Both the position numbers and the translations under genes were made by a program. From contig NZ_LSRP01000083.1 of the NCBI RefSeq assembly GCF_001885585.1, positions 1-58,663 of the forward strand: DNA of 58,663 nt, given 5' to 3'. Below, in pieces: positions 7,908 to 16,745 of the stretch (position 1 is its first letter; every line of letters begins with the position of its first letter). The stretch is from Pararhizobium antarcticum. GTDB taxonomy: Bacteria; Pseudomonadota; Alphaproteobacteria; Rhizobiales; Rhizobiaceae. Below the pieces are notes generated by a model. That model was not told where the DNA came from and ran no database searches. It worked only from the letters and a program-made list of their open reading frames with translations.

Positions 7908-9734
7908 ATGGGAGAAGCCAGAAACCCCTTGGCAAGCATGGAGAGGATGATGCGTAATCGCAACGAGGTCCTGCAGCAACTCAGGACGACATCGGAGGGC
8001 AGTAGCGCGCCCATCCTAATCGTCGGCGGCGGGATCAACGGCATCGGTCTCTATAGAGATCTGGCCCTGCAGAACGTTCCGGCGATCCTGATTGACAAAA
8101 GTGATTTTTCATCGGGAACAAGTGCTGCGCCATCGCGGCTGATCCACGGTGGGCTGCGTTATCTCGAAACCGGTGAATTCGAACTGGTGCGCGAGTCGGT
8201 GATCGAGCGCAATCATCTGATCAGAAATGCGCCGCATCTCGTCAAGCCGATCCCCGTCTGGGTTCCGGCCTTCAGCTGGTTCGGCGGCATGCTCTCCGCC
8301 GGTTTGCGGTTCCTGAAGCTGAAGAAGACACCGGGCGCAAAGGGTATCCTCGTGGTCAAACTCGGTCTCGTCTTCTTCGACCGCTTCGGCCGCAAAAACC
8401 GGACAATGCCGACCCACCGGTTGATGTCACGGAGCGAAAGCAAGCGCCGGATGCCGGGGCTCTCCGACAAGGTCTGCGCGGTCGCCGAATATTACGACGC
8501 GCGCCTGGTTCATCCCGAGCGCCTGGTCCTTGAATTGGTGAAAGATGCGGAACGCGATTGCCCGCAGTCGATCGCCCTTCCCTATCTGTCCCTGGACGGA
8601 ACAGACGGCAATGAGGTGCGATTGAAGGATGAAATCAGCGGCGAAATGTTCACGCTGAAGCCACAGCTCGTGATCAATTGCGCCGGCGCCTGGGCCGACG
8701 AGGTCGATCGCCGGCTGCACATCGAAAAACGCCTGATCGGCGGGACACGAGGGTCACACCTCATTATGCGACGCCCGGACCTCGCGCGCCAACTCGGCGA
8801 CGGCATGCTGTATTTTGAAACGCGGGATTTCCGCGCCTGCCTCGTCTATGCGCTCGACACCGACACTATCCTTCTCGGGACCACCGATATCCGCGTCAAC
8901 GATCCGGACGGTGCCCGTTGCTCGGACGAGGAAATCGACTACCTGTTCGATGTCCTCGAACAGGTTCTGCCGGGCGCCAAGGCGCGCAAGGAGGAGATCG
9001 TCTTTGCCTATGCCGGCATTCGCCCCTTGCCGTGGAGCGGCGATGCGGCAACCGGATCGATCAGCCGCGATCACGCCCTTCATGAATTCGAACCGGAAAC
9101 CAAACGCACCTTTCCCGTTCTGACGCTGGTCGGCGGAAAATGGACGACCTACCGGGCCTGTGCGGAGCAGATTTGCGATACGGTCCTGAAGCGGATCGGA
9201 ATGGGCAGAACCGGAAGCACCCTGTCGCAACCCATTGGTGGCGGGCGCGATCTGGCGACGGACGCGACAGGGCGTGACCGGGAAATCGGCGAGATTGCCA
9301 TGGCATCCGGTCTGGAGACGGCGGTGGCCGCGATACTTTACCGCCGTTATGGAAGCCAGTCACGCGATGTGGCCGAGATGATGGCCGAGGGCAAATGCAA
9401 ACCGGTTGGTGGTGACGGACTGTACTACGAGGAAGAAATTCGCTGGATTTTGAAGAACGAGCGGGTAACGCGGCTTGCCGACATCGTCCTGCGCCGCACG
9501 CTTCTTCCTTTCGAAAATGCGATCACGCCGGAGACGATTGACGGTATCGCCACGATTGCCGCAGACGAATTGGGCTGGAGCGATCAGCGGTTGGCTGACG
9601 AGATCGCCCATACGACAACCCTGCTGACGCAGAACTACAGGGTTGTCTCGCTCTCGCCGCAACAGCAGCCTTTCACAACACACGGCCCACACACGAACAG
9701 CGCGCGCCACCAGGAAAAGGGACGACGGATATGA
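7908..9734 (+). CDS. FAD-dependent glycerol-3-phosphate dehydrogenase family protein (GlpD/EryB-like)
   Basis: Membrane-associated flavoprotein of up to 608 residues, expected to oxidise a polyol phosphate (glycerol-3-phosphate or erythritol phosphate) and pass electrons to quinone. The FAD-binding GGGINGIG motif is near residue 45. It is followed by the family blocks SSGTS and HGGLRYLE and, later, GGKWTTYR. A C-terminal DAO_C domain covers roughly residues 420-560. It is about 100 residues longer than E. coli GlpD, partly from a 35-residue N-terminal extension; the in-frame ATGs at 7938, 7947 and 7950 are alternative starts. Its stop overlaps the tpiA start (ATGA), so the two are translationally coupled. 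A second, more typical GlpD is encoded at 19435-20958. Confidence 0.82.
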   Translation: MGEARNPLASMERMMRNRNEVLQQLRTTSEGSSAPILIVGGGINGIGLYRDLALQNVPAILIDKSDFSSGTSAAPSRLIHGGLRYLETGEFELVRESVIERNHLIRNAPHLVKPIPVWVPAFSWFGGMLSAGLRFLKLKKTPGAKGILVVKLGLVFFDRFGRKNRTMPTHRLMSRSESKRRMPGLSDKVCAVAEYYDARLVHPERLVLELVKDAERDCPQSIALPYLSLDGTDGNEVRLKDEISGEMFTLKPQLVINCAGAWADEVDRRLHIEKRLIGGTRGSHLIMRRPDLARQLGDGMLYFETRDFRACLVYALDTDTILLGTTDIRVNDPDGARCSDEEIDYLFDVLEQVLPGAKARKEEIVFAYAGIRPLPWSGDAATGSISRDHALHEFEPETKRTFPVLTLVGGKWTTYRACAEQICDTVLKRIGMGRTGSTLSQPIGGGRDLATDATGRDREIGEIAMASGLETAVAAILYRRYGSQSRDVAEMMAEGKCKPVGGDGLYYEEEIRWILKNERVTRLADIVLRRTLLPFENAITPETIDGIATIAADELGWSDQRLADEIAHTTTLLTQNYRVVSLSPQQQPFTTHGPHTNSARHQEKGRRI

Positions 9735-10492
9735 CACCGGGTAACAAGCCGCTGATTGCCGGCAACTGAAAAATGAATGGTCTGCGGTCATCCCTTGAGA
9801 CATTGGCGGCGGTTGCAGCAGGCACAGCCGCCTTTGCCGGCAAAACCGATACAATGATCTGCCCACCGGCGACCCTGCTGCACGAAGCAGCAATGCTCTG
9901 CGCGGGAACGGACCTGCGGATCGGCGCACAGGACTGCCATGCCTCTTCCTTTGGTGCCTACACGGGGGAGACCTCGGCAGAGATGATTGTGGATGGTGGC
10001 GGCAAATTTGTTATCATTGGGCACTCGGAACGCCGCACCCTTCAAAAGGAAACGGACGCACTTGTCCGCGGCAAGGCGCAGGCCGCGCATGCTGCCGGAC
10101 TGATCGCCATCATCTGCATCGGTGAAACGGAATCCGAGCGGAATGCCGGCGAGACGCTGAAGGTCCTTGAAAACCAGCTGGCCGGTTCGGTTCCGGATGG
10201 GGCCACGGCTGCCAATACGGTCATTGCCTACGAGCCCGTCTGGGCGATCGGTACGGGACGGACGCCAACGATTGCCGACATTACCGAAGCGCACGCCTTT
10301 ATGCGTGCTGAAATCTCCAACCGCTTTGGCGACGAGGGAAAAGGAATGCGCGTGCTTTACGGCGGTTCGGTCAAGGCATCCAACGCGGCCGAACTCATGG
10401 CCATCGACAATGTCGACGGCGCACTGATTGGCGGCGCAAGTTTGAAAGCTGCAGACTTTCTGGCAATCGCCGGAATATATGACAGGCTTTGA
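9731..10492 (+). pseudogene. tpiA: Triosephosphate isomerase gene with a TGA inside the catalytic GNWKMNG motif
   Basis: TPI interconverts DHAP and glyceraldehyde-3-phosphate (TpiA2/EryH paralogs act on tetrulose phosphates). The natural start is ATG 9731, overlapping the stop of the upstream dehydrogenase. Reading from it, the conserved N-terminal block GNWKMNG appears as GN-stop-KMNG: codon 13 (9767-9769) is TGA where TGG is expected. The rest of the 253-codon frame is intact, including IIGHSERR (catalytic His), [11 protein letters not shown] (catalytic Glu and loop 6) and LYGGSVK. Restart at ATG 9773 would give 239 residues lacking the catalytic Lys, whose codon (9770-9772) lies directly before it. 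Options are a recent nonsense mutation, a sequence error, or TGA readthrough. Confidence 0.85.
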
Positions 10493-10506
10493 GGCCGGAG
10501 GGCGCA

Positions 10507-11493
10507 ATGGAGAACGACATGGTCACCATTCTCGACAAAACCCATCACGCTGCTGCAACAGCCCGTCATCGCCATCCGGAAAAAGCCCATAGGCCAGATA
10601 CGCAACTGCTGGCAAAGCCTGACTGGATACGGGTCCGAGCTTCGATGTCGCCAGGCTACATGGAAACCAAGTCGATCGTGAAGGAGCACAAGCTCGTTAC
10701 GGTCTGCGAGGAAGCAGGCTGCCCCAATATCGGCGAGTGCTGGGACAAAAAGCACGCGACCTTCATGATCATGGGCGAGATCTGTACGCGCGCCTGTGCC
10801 TTCTGCAACGTCACAACGGGTAAACCTAATGCACTCGACATGGCCGAGCCGGAAAACGTCGCCAAGGCCGTCAAGCAGATGGGGCTCAGCCACGTCGTCA
10901 TCACCTCGGTCGACCGCGACGATCTGGCCGATGGCGGCGCCGAGCATTTCGAAAAGGTGATCTGGGCGATCCGCGCCGCGTCGCTGATGACGACCATCGA
11001 AATCCTGACCCCGGACTTTCTGAAGAAGCCCGGTGCGCTGGAGCGCGTCGTTGCCGCCAAGCCCGACGTCTTCAACCACAATATGGAAACCGTTCCGGGA
11101 AACTACCTGACGGTGCGCCCCGGCGCGCGCTATTTCCATTCGGTCCGGCTGTTGCAGCGGGTCAAGGAACTGGACCCGACGATGTTCACCAAGTCCGGCA
11201 TCATGGTCGGGCTCGGCGAAGAGCGCAACGAAGTGCTGCAGCTGATGGACGACCTTAGAACCGCCGATGTCGATTTCCTGACGATCGGGCAATATCTGCA
11301 GCCGACCCGCAAGCACCATCAGGTGATGAGCTTCGTCACGCCCGAGGAATTCAAGTCCTACGAGACGGTCGCCTACACCAAGGGCTTCCTGATGGTCGCC
11401 TCCAGCCCGCTGACCCGCTCCTCGCACCATGCTGGCGATGATTTCGCACGGTTGAGGGCAGCGCGCGCGAAAAGACTACTATTAGTAGAGTAA
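10507..11493 (+). CDS. lipA: Lipoyl synthase (radical SAM), accessory copy
   Basis: Inserts two sulfurs into protein-bound octanoate to make the lipoyl cofactor of 2-oxoacid dehydrogenases and glycine cleavage. 328 residues, full length. The auxiliary cluster ligands are in [12 protein letters not shown], the radical SAM cluster in CTRACAFC, and the C-terminal Arg-Ser-Ser element in [10 protein letters not shown] 10507 has GGAGG five bases upstream; the gene begins 14 bases after the tpiA stop, so it is in that operon. Lipoyl synthase is normally a chromosomal housekeeping gene, so a copy in a polyol operon on a repABC replicon is unusual. Confidence 0.92.
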   Translation: MENDMVTILDKTHHAAATARHRHPEKAHRPDTQLLAKPDWIRVRASMSPGYMETKSIVKEHKLVTVCEEAGCPNIGECWDKKHATFMIMGEICTRACAFCNVTTGKPNALDMAEPENVAKAVKQMGLSHVVITSVDRDDLADGGAEHFEKVIWAIRAASLMTTIEILTPDFLKKPGALERVVAAKPDVFNHNMETVPGNYLTVRPGARYFHSVRLLQRVKELDPTMFTKSGIMVGLGEERNEVLQLMDDLRTADVDFLTIGQYLQPTRKHHQVMSFVTPEEFKSYETVAYTKGFLMVASSPLTRSSHHAGDDFARLRAARAKRLLLVE

Positions 11494-11535
11494 CAAACCG
11501 GATTTCAATCGCTTTATCACTTGGGATGTTCTTGA

Positions 11536-13146
11536 TCAAAATGCCGACTGACGCAAAGGCACGGCGTTTTCCGTCGGCGCATGCAGACCGCTGTCGATGT
11601 TGGAAACAGATTTGCCTTCGCCGCGCCGTGCCATGCGGTGCATCAGCGGCTGGAGTGCAGCGTGGGTGTCCTGGTAGAATTGGAAGACTTCGTCGTAACG
11701 TGTATGACGGCCCATGTTGGGCTCGATCACGTGGCTCTCGGTCACCATGCGACCGGCCGCTTCCGCAAGGCTGCCATAAAACCCGGCACCGACAGCGGCG
11801 GTGATCGCAGAGCCGAAAGCGGTCGCTTCCTGAACTTTGGGGACGATGATCGGAATACCGCATACATCGGCATGCATCTGCACCAGGAAAGACGTGCGGG
11901 TCGCACCGCCGCAGATCACCATGGTCTCGACGCTGACATCGTGACGGTCGAGTGCGCGCAGGATGTTTTGCGTGCCATAGGCAATCGATTCCAGCAAGGC
12001 CCTGAGCATATGGGCCGGCGTGTGCTTAAGCGTCAGCCCCCAGAGCGCGCCTTGCAGATCGTAGTCAATATAGGGGTTGCGGTTGCCCTGCCAGAAATCG
12101 AGCGCAATGAGCCCGTCTGCGCCGAGAGGAATTTCCTCTGCTGCGCACAGCATCTGGGCGTAGGTGTCCGGCCCCGACCCGGCGATCTTGCCGAGATGAT
12201 CGTGCCACCAGCGAATGATTGAGCCGGAGGAAACCTGCCCGCCCTCCATGACGAACAGGCCGGGCACGACGCAATCCGGATGCGGACCGAAAATGCCTGG
12301 AACCTCGATATCCTGATCCGTCATCGGCAATACGAGATGCGACGACCCGGTGATGAAGGCAGTCTTGCCCGGCTGGCAGACATTGAGGCCGACCATGGCC
12401 ACATAAGCGTCTGTTCCGCCGCAGACCACCGTCGTATCACGCGACAACCCCATGGCCTCGGCAGCTTCCGGCGCGATCCGTCCGATCGCTCCGCCAAGCG
12501 GCAGGATGTTTTGCGGGAACCGCGCGGTGATCTCGCCAAGCCCGATCTTCTCGTAAAATGCCTGCGGCCAGCCGCCCCGGCGCGGGTCGTAAAACCAGCG
12601 ATTGGTGATCTGGTTGAGACCGAGCGTCAAAAGACCCGTCAGGCGCAGCGCCAGATAATCGGTCATTTCGACAAACCAGCGCGACCGTTCATAGATCTCC
12701 GGCCTGTTTTCCTTCATCCAGAGAATTTTGGGGATCATCCATTCGGAACTGACACCCAGCTGCGAGCGGCGCAACGCCGGATCGTTGGTCTCCATCATCC
12801 GCCGTGCCTGCGGCGATGCGCGGTTGTCCATCCACAGGATAGCCGGCATTGTTGGGACGCAATCCCGATCGAGCGCGACCAGTGTGCTTGAGGTACCGTC
12901 GGCAGAAATGGCCCGTATGTCGGCGGGGTTTAATCCCGAACTGCGCACAGCCTTGCGCACGGCAAGGCAGGCCGCCGTCCACCAGTCGGCTGGCGTCTGT
13001 TCCGCCCAGCCGGGAAGCGGAAACGTCGTCTGGTATTCATGGGTCGCCATGGCAATCACCGCGCCGTCAAGGTCTGTGATGATCGCCCGGGCACCGCCGG
13101 TGCCGCCGTCCAGGCCGACAAAATAGGCCGCTGTCTCGATCGCCAT
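11536..13146 (-). CDS. FGGY-family carbohydrate kinase (ribulokinase-like)
   Basis: Cytoplasmic sugar or sugar-alcohol kinase of 536 residues. The N-terminal motif is FVGLDGGTGGARAI, the substrate-side motifs are WAEQTP and ILWMDNRA, and the C-terminal half carries VICGGATRTSFLVQM and EATAFGSAI. These resemble the ribulokinase (FGGY-YpbB/RBK) branch more than glycerol kinase; the substrate is unknown. It is the last gene of the long leftward operon that starts at 23115, one base after the permease stop. It converges with lipA, whose stop lies 42 bases away. Confidence 0.8.
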   Translation of the reverse strand: MAIETAAYFVGLDGGTGGARAIITDLDGAVIAMATHEYQTTFPLPGWAEQTPADWWTAACLAVRKAVRSSGLNPADIRAISADGTSSTLVALDRDCVPTMPAILWMDNRASPQARRMMETNDPALRRSQLGVSSEWMIPKILWMKENRPEIYERSRWFVEMTDYLALRLTGLLTLGLNQITNRWFYDPRRGGWPQAFYEKIGLGEITARFPQNILPLGGAIGRIAPEAAEAMGLSRDTTVVCGGTDAYVAMVGLNVCQPGKTAFITGSSHLVLPMTDQDIEVPGIFGPHPDCVVPGLFVMEGGQVSSGSIIRWWHDHLGKIAGSGPDTYAQMLCAAEEIPLGADGLIALDFWQGNRNPYIDYDLQGALWGLTLKHTPAHMLRALLESIAYGTQNILRALDRHDVSVETMVICGGATRTSFLVQMHADVCGIPIIVPKVQEATAFGSAITAAVGAGFYGSLAEAAGRMVTESHVIEPNMGRHTRYDEVFQFYQDTHAALQPLMHRMARRGEGKSVSNIDSGLHAPTENAVPLRQSAF

Positions 13147-13147
13147 T

Positions 13148-14152
13148 CTAGGCTCCCTGTGAATGAGAAGAGATCCGGCGACCAGCCCGCATTGCGACTG
13201 CGACGCCGACCAGCAGCAACACGCCCTTGATGATCTGGCGCTGATAGTCGGCCCAGCCGAACATGGCACTGCCGCTGACAAGCACCGACAAAAGGAGAAT
13301 GGCCGTCGTCGTGCCCAGAACATTGGGCTTTCCGATCCGCAGCATCATGCCCCCAAGCAGCACCGCCGTCAGGCCGTCGATGAAATAGGACGAACCGATC
13401 ATCGGCTGGCCCGACGACAGGCTTGCGGCCAGAAGCACGCCGGCAATGGCCGACAGGACGGCGGAAAAGACGAACAGGAACAGGATGAGGCTACGGGCGG
13501 GAATCCCAGCCTCGTTGACCGCCTCCTCGTTCTGGGCCGTGGCGAAAATATAGTGCCCGAAGGTGAGCTTTTCCTGCGCGTACCACGAGATGAGATAGAG
13601 CAGTGCCGCAACCACTGCGATGACCGGGACAGGCCCCCAATTGGTGAAAAGCATTTCGCCCAGAGGTCCGGGGTCGGCGATGCGGATCGATGTTCCCTTG
13701 CCAAGCGCAGCAGCAATCGAGGCGCAAATACCGCCGGTAGCAATGGTGACGATCAACGGCGGAATGCGCAGCAGCGCGATCAGCGTGCCATTCAGCAGCC
13801 CGGCAAGCGCACCGACGCAGATGCCGCCAAGCGCCGCCAGCGGCCAGCCGCTTCCACTGGCCAGCAGCCAGGCGGTCATCATGTTGCTGAGGGCCGCGAC
13901 CTGCATGAAACTGACATCGATTTTGCCGGCAGCAATCACCCAGGTCAATCCGAGGATCATGATCGCCATCAACGCCGAGGAACGCAGAATCGTCGCGATA
14001 TTGGAGTTATCGAGCAACTGCGGTTTGAGGAAAGCGAAGACGGCGATCATGACAACGAGGGTCGCGACAAGCCAGTAGCGCCCTATGAACCGGTTGATCA
14101 TCCGGGATTGCCCCCGATCAGTGACGGGATGGATGGTGGTGATATCCGTCAT
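13148..14152 (-). CDS. Ribose-type ABC transporter permease (RbsC family)
   Basis: Inner-membrane permease of 334 residues from the CUT2 (RbsC/XylH/AraH) family, with about 8-10 hydrophobic segments. The family region GKIDVSFMQVAALSNM, equivalent to the GIDLSVG region of RbsC, is near residue 85, and GAxxGLLNG follows at about 118. It is one of two permeases of the importer; the preceding permease gene stops within its first codons (4-base overlap), so a heteromeric channel made by coupled translation is likely. Confidence 0.85.
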   Translation of the reverse strand: MTDITTIHPVTDRGQSRMINRFIGRYWLVATLVVMIAVFAFLKPQLLDNSNIATILRSSALMAIMILGLTWVIAAGKIDVSFMQVAALSNMMTAWLLASGSGWPLAALGGICVGALAGLLNGTLIALLRIPPLIVTIATGGICASIAAALGKGTSIRIADPGPLGEMLFTNWGPVPVIAVVAALLYLISWYAQEKLTFGHYIFATAQNEEAVNEAGIPARSLILFLFVFSAVLSAIAGVLLAASLSSGQPMIGSSYFIDGLTAVLLGGMMLRIGKPNVLGTTTAILLLSVLVSGSAMFGWADYQRQIIKGVLLLVGVAVAMRAGRRISSHSQGA

Positions 14153-15153
14153 GTGCGGTTCTCCCGGACCTGTGTGGACGGTCGGACAAAGGAGACCAGA
14201 TCGGCGAAGAGCTGGCGCACACGGGCATCAAACAACACCACACCCGCCAGAAGGATCAGACTTACGACGCCATCGCTGTAGTAGTACGGCACGCCGAGAA
14301 GAGAGAAACCGTCGAGCAGCATGGTGATCAGGAAGGTGCCGGCCAGCGTCGCCAGAACGGAGGTACCGCCCAAAAGCGCCGCGCCAAGGAAAACGCCGGC
14401 ATAGGCGGGCATCAGCAGGTTGGCCCCTTCATTCGTATCCGCAGTCCCGGATTCTGCAAGGATCAAGACAACTGCAAGCGCCGATGTTGCCGCACAGATG
14501 ATGAAGGCGAGCATGGTATAGAATTTCGTCGGTACGCCGGAAAAATAGGCCGAGACCGGATTCTCGCCGGTGGCATAAAACGAGGCTCCATACCGCGTCC
14601 GGTGCATGAACACCCATGCGACGGCATAAAGGGCGATTAGAAAAAAGAACGATACACTATATCCAAGGATGCGTGCGTCGTTCAGATCGAGAATCCCGGA
14701 GGTCACGAAATTCTGGAAGATCGTGCGGCCGCGCGAATACAGGAAGGCGAGGCCACCCGCTATCGATCCGGTGGCGATCGTCGTCACGATATCGGGCAGT
14801 CCGAAATAGCTGATGGCAATCCCGTTGAAGGTGCCGACCACGACGGCAGCCAGAACCCCGATCAAAATGCAGAGCCACAGATCATACCCGCCGGCGATCA
14901 GGAAACCGATGGTCATGGCGGCAAAACATGCGGTGCCAGCGAAGGAAAGGTCGAACTTGCGCACGATAACCACGAATGTCAGACCGAGCGCGGCCAATCC
15001 GTTGGCAGCCATATGCCGCGTGACGGCGGCAATGTTCTGGGTCGACAGGAACCGCGGCTCGACCGCCGTAAAGGCAGCGCCGATGATGATGACTAGAGTG
15101 ACGAAGGCCAGTGAACGACCGAGGCCTGTCGGCAGGATCGAGTGTCTATGCAT
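14149..15153 (-). CDS. Ribose-type ABC transporter permease (RbsC family)
   Basis: Inner-membrane permease of 334 residues, CUT2 family, partner of the permease encoded immediately downstream. It has about 8-10 hydrophobic segments; the family region appears as VRKFDLSFAGTACFAAM near residue 65. ATG 15153 is preferred over ATG 15162 because GGGAGA sits 8 bases upstream of the former and touches the latter. The gene overlaps the end of the ATPase gene by 8 bases. Confidence 0.84.
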   Translation of the reverse strand: MHRHSILPTGLGRSLAFVTLVIIIGAAFTAVEPRFLSTQNIAAVTRHMAANGLAALGLTFVVIVRKFDLSFAGTACFAAMTIGFLIAGGYDLWLCILIGVLAAVVVGTFNGIAISYFGLPDIVTTIATGSIAGGLAFLYSRGRTIFQNFVTSGILDLNDARILGYSVSFFFLIALYAVAWVFMHRTRYGASFYATGENPVSAYFSGVPTKFYTMLAFIICAATSALAVVLILAESGTADTNEGANLLMPAYAGVFLGAALLGGTSVLATLAGTFLITMLLDGFSLLGVPYYYSDGVVSLILLAGVVLFDARVRQLFADLVSFVRPSTQVRENRT

Positions 15154-16666
15154 GATGGGCATCTCCCATGATACCGGCCATCAGAAGCTGGTTTCGGGTG
15201 AATATCGTGCCGGGCGAGGCAATCTGCCGGCCTTTGTAGAGCGCAAAGCTTCGGTCGGAGATGCCGTGCACCTCGTCGCAATCCGTCGACATGACGATGA
15301 CGCCGGCGGTTCGGCTCAGTTCGCGCATCAAACCGTACAGTTTGGCGCGCGCACCAATATCGACCCCGACAGTCGGCTCGACGAAGATGTAGACATCGGC
15401 ATCGGCAAACAGCCCCTTGGCAATGACGATCTTCTGCTGGTTGCCGCCACTGAAGCCGCTGACAGGCATGGTGACGTTTGGCGGGTTGAGCGCGACACGG
15501 CCGGCATATTCAACGCTTTTGAGCTTGTTGACCGAGCGCTTGAGAAAACCAGCAAATCCGGACGCGCGCCCGAGATTGGCCAGCGTGGTGTTGAAGATCG
15601 CCGATTGGGCGAGCGCCAGTCCCTCGATCCGGCGATCGCCCGGGACGAGAAAGATACCGGCCTTCAGTGAATCGCGCGGCGATCGCAACGAGACTTTCTC
15701 GCCCTTCAGCTCGATTTCACCCATATCCTTCGACAAGGCGCCGTAGAGCACTTTCGACAACTCATCGATACCGGAGCCGACGAGGCCGAAGATGCCGAGG
15801 ATTTCGCCCCGCTGCAGCTGAAACCCGATATTGGAGAACAACCGCCCATGGCGCAGGCCGCGCACATTGAGAACGAGCTCGCCCAGATCGGCCGGTTCGC
15901 CCTTCTTCGGGAAGACGGCTCCCATGGTTTCGCCGAGCATCAATTCGGCAAGCGACAGGTTTTTCTCGCGAACCTCATCAGGCGTCATTGTCGCGATCAT
16001 ACGGCCGCCGCGAAACACGGAAAACCGGTCCGCGATCTCCATCACTTCCTCAAGCCGGTGGGTGATGTAGAGAATTGAGATGCCGCTGGTCCGCAGGGTC
16101 TTCATCAGACGGAACAGAACAGCCTTTTCGACTTCCGTCAGTGTCGACGTCGGCTCGTCGAGGATAAGAATTCGAATGTTTTCTCCAGCAATTGCCTGGA
16201 GAATGGCGACAATTTCGCGCTCCACGGCAGACATGTCCTGGATCGTACGCGAAAGGTCGATCTCGACCGGAAAGCGCGACAGCAACGCATCACCGCGCCG
16301 TTGCAATGCCGTGCGATCCATCCGGGCGGTAAAACTTGCTGTCGCCGCCTCCCGTCCGAGAAAGATGTTCTCATAGCCCGTGAAATCAGCAACCAGCTCC
16401 GGATGCTGCTGCACAGTTGCGATACCATAGCGAATGGCATCCTTTGGATTGCGGCAATCGAACCCTTCTCCGGCGATCTCGATCGTGCCCTCGTCCTTGG
16501 CATAGACGCCGGATAGAATCTTGATGAATGTTGATTTTCCAGCACCATTCACGCCCAGAAGCGCATGAACCTCGCCCGTTTCGAGCACAAAATCGACATC
16601 GCTGAGCGCACTGATCGGCCCGAAGCGCTTCGAAACCGCTCTGGCAGATATGGCGGGAACCGTCAT
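15146..16666 (-). CDS. Ribose-type ABC transporter ATP-binding protein (RbsA family, two domains)
   Basis: Cytoplasmic ATPase of 506 residues with two fused nucleotide-binding domains. Domain 1 has a canonical Walker A (GVNGAGKST, about residue 37) and Walker B (ILILDEPT) but a weak signature (MSAVEREIVAI). Domain 2 has a degenerate Walker A (GLVGSGIDE), a canonical signature (FSGGNQQK), and FVEPT where a Walker B LDEPT is usual, so the metal-coordinating Asp is Val. This split is common in the family, but the Val change is notable. ATG 16666 has GGAGG upstream. It follows the binding-protein gene after 79 bases that contain a strong hairpin. Confidence 0.87.
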   Translation of the reverse strand: MTVPAISARAVSKRFGPISALSDVDFVLETGEVHALLGVNGAGKSTFIKILSGVYAKDEGTIEIAGEGFDCRNPKDAIRYGIATVQQHPELVADFTGYENIFLGREAATASFTARMDRTALQRRGDALLSRFPVEIDLSRTIQDMSAVEREIVAILQAIAGENIRILILDEPTSTLTEVEKAVLFRLMKTLRTSGISILYITHRLEEVMEIADRFSVFRGGRMIATMTPDEVREKNLSLAELMLGETMGAVFPKKGEPADLGELVLNVRGLRHGRLFSNIGFQLQRGEILGIFGLVGSGIDELSKVLYGALSKDMGEIELKGEKVSLRSPRDSLKAGIFLVPGDRRIEGLALAQSAIFNTTLANLGRASGFAGFLKRSVNKLKSVEYAGRVALNPPNVTMPVSGFSGGNQQKIVIAKGLFADADVYIFVEPTVGVDIGARAKLYGLMRELSRTAGVIVMSTDCDEVHGISDRSFALYKGRQIASPGTIFTRNQLLMAGIMGDAHHA

Positions 16667-16707
16667 CGCCCATTCCTCCACTTGCATTGGACACAGAGAG
16701 CCGGAAA

Positions 16708-16737
16708 GCAGGCGCGGTCCTTGCAGACCGCGCCTGC
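16708..16737 (-). other. Strong hairpin between the binding-protein and ATPase genes
   Basis: GCAGGCGCGGTC at 16708-16719 pairs perfectly with GACCGCGCCTGC at 16726-16737 around a 6-base loop. On the transcribed strand only TTTCC follows, a poor terminator tail. The position, directly after the first importer gene, is typical of stems that protect or partly terminate the binding-protein message so that it is made in excess of the membrane components. Confidence 0.65.
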
Positions 16738-16745
16738 CATCATCA

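Noticed and set aside
11476-11488. Palindrome CTACTATTAGTAG at the lipA end
   Set aside because: It lies within the last codons of lipA and is short; no terminator tail, so not called a feature.
13163-14281. Plus-strand open frame of 372 codons opposite the permease genes
   Set aside because: Rich in Arg, His and Gln with no domain; mirror of permease codons.
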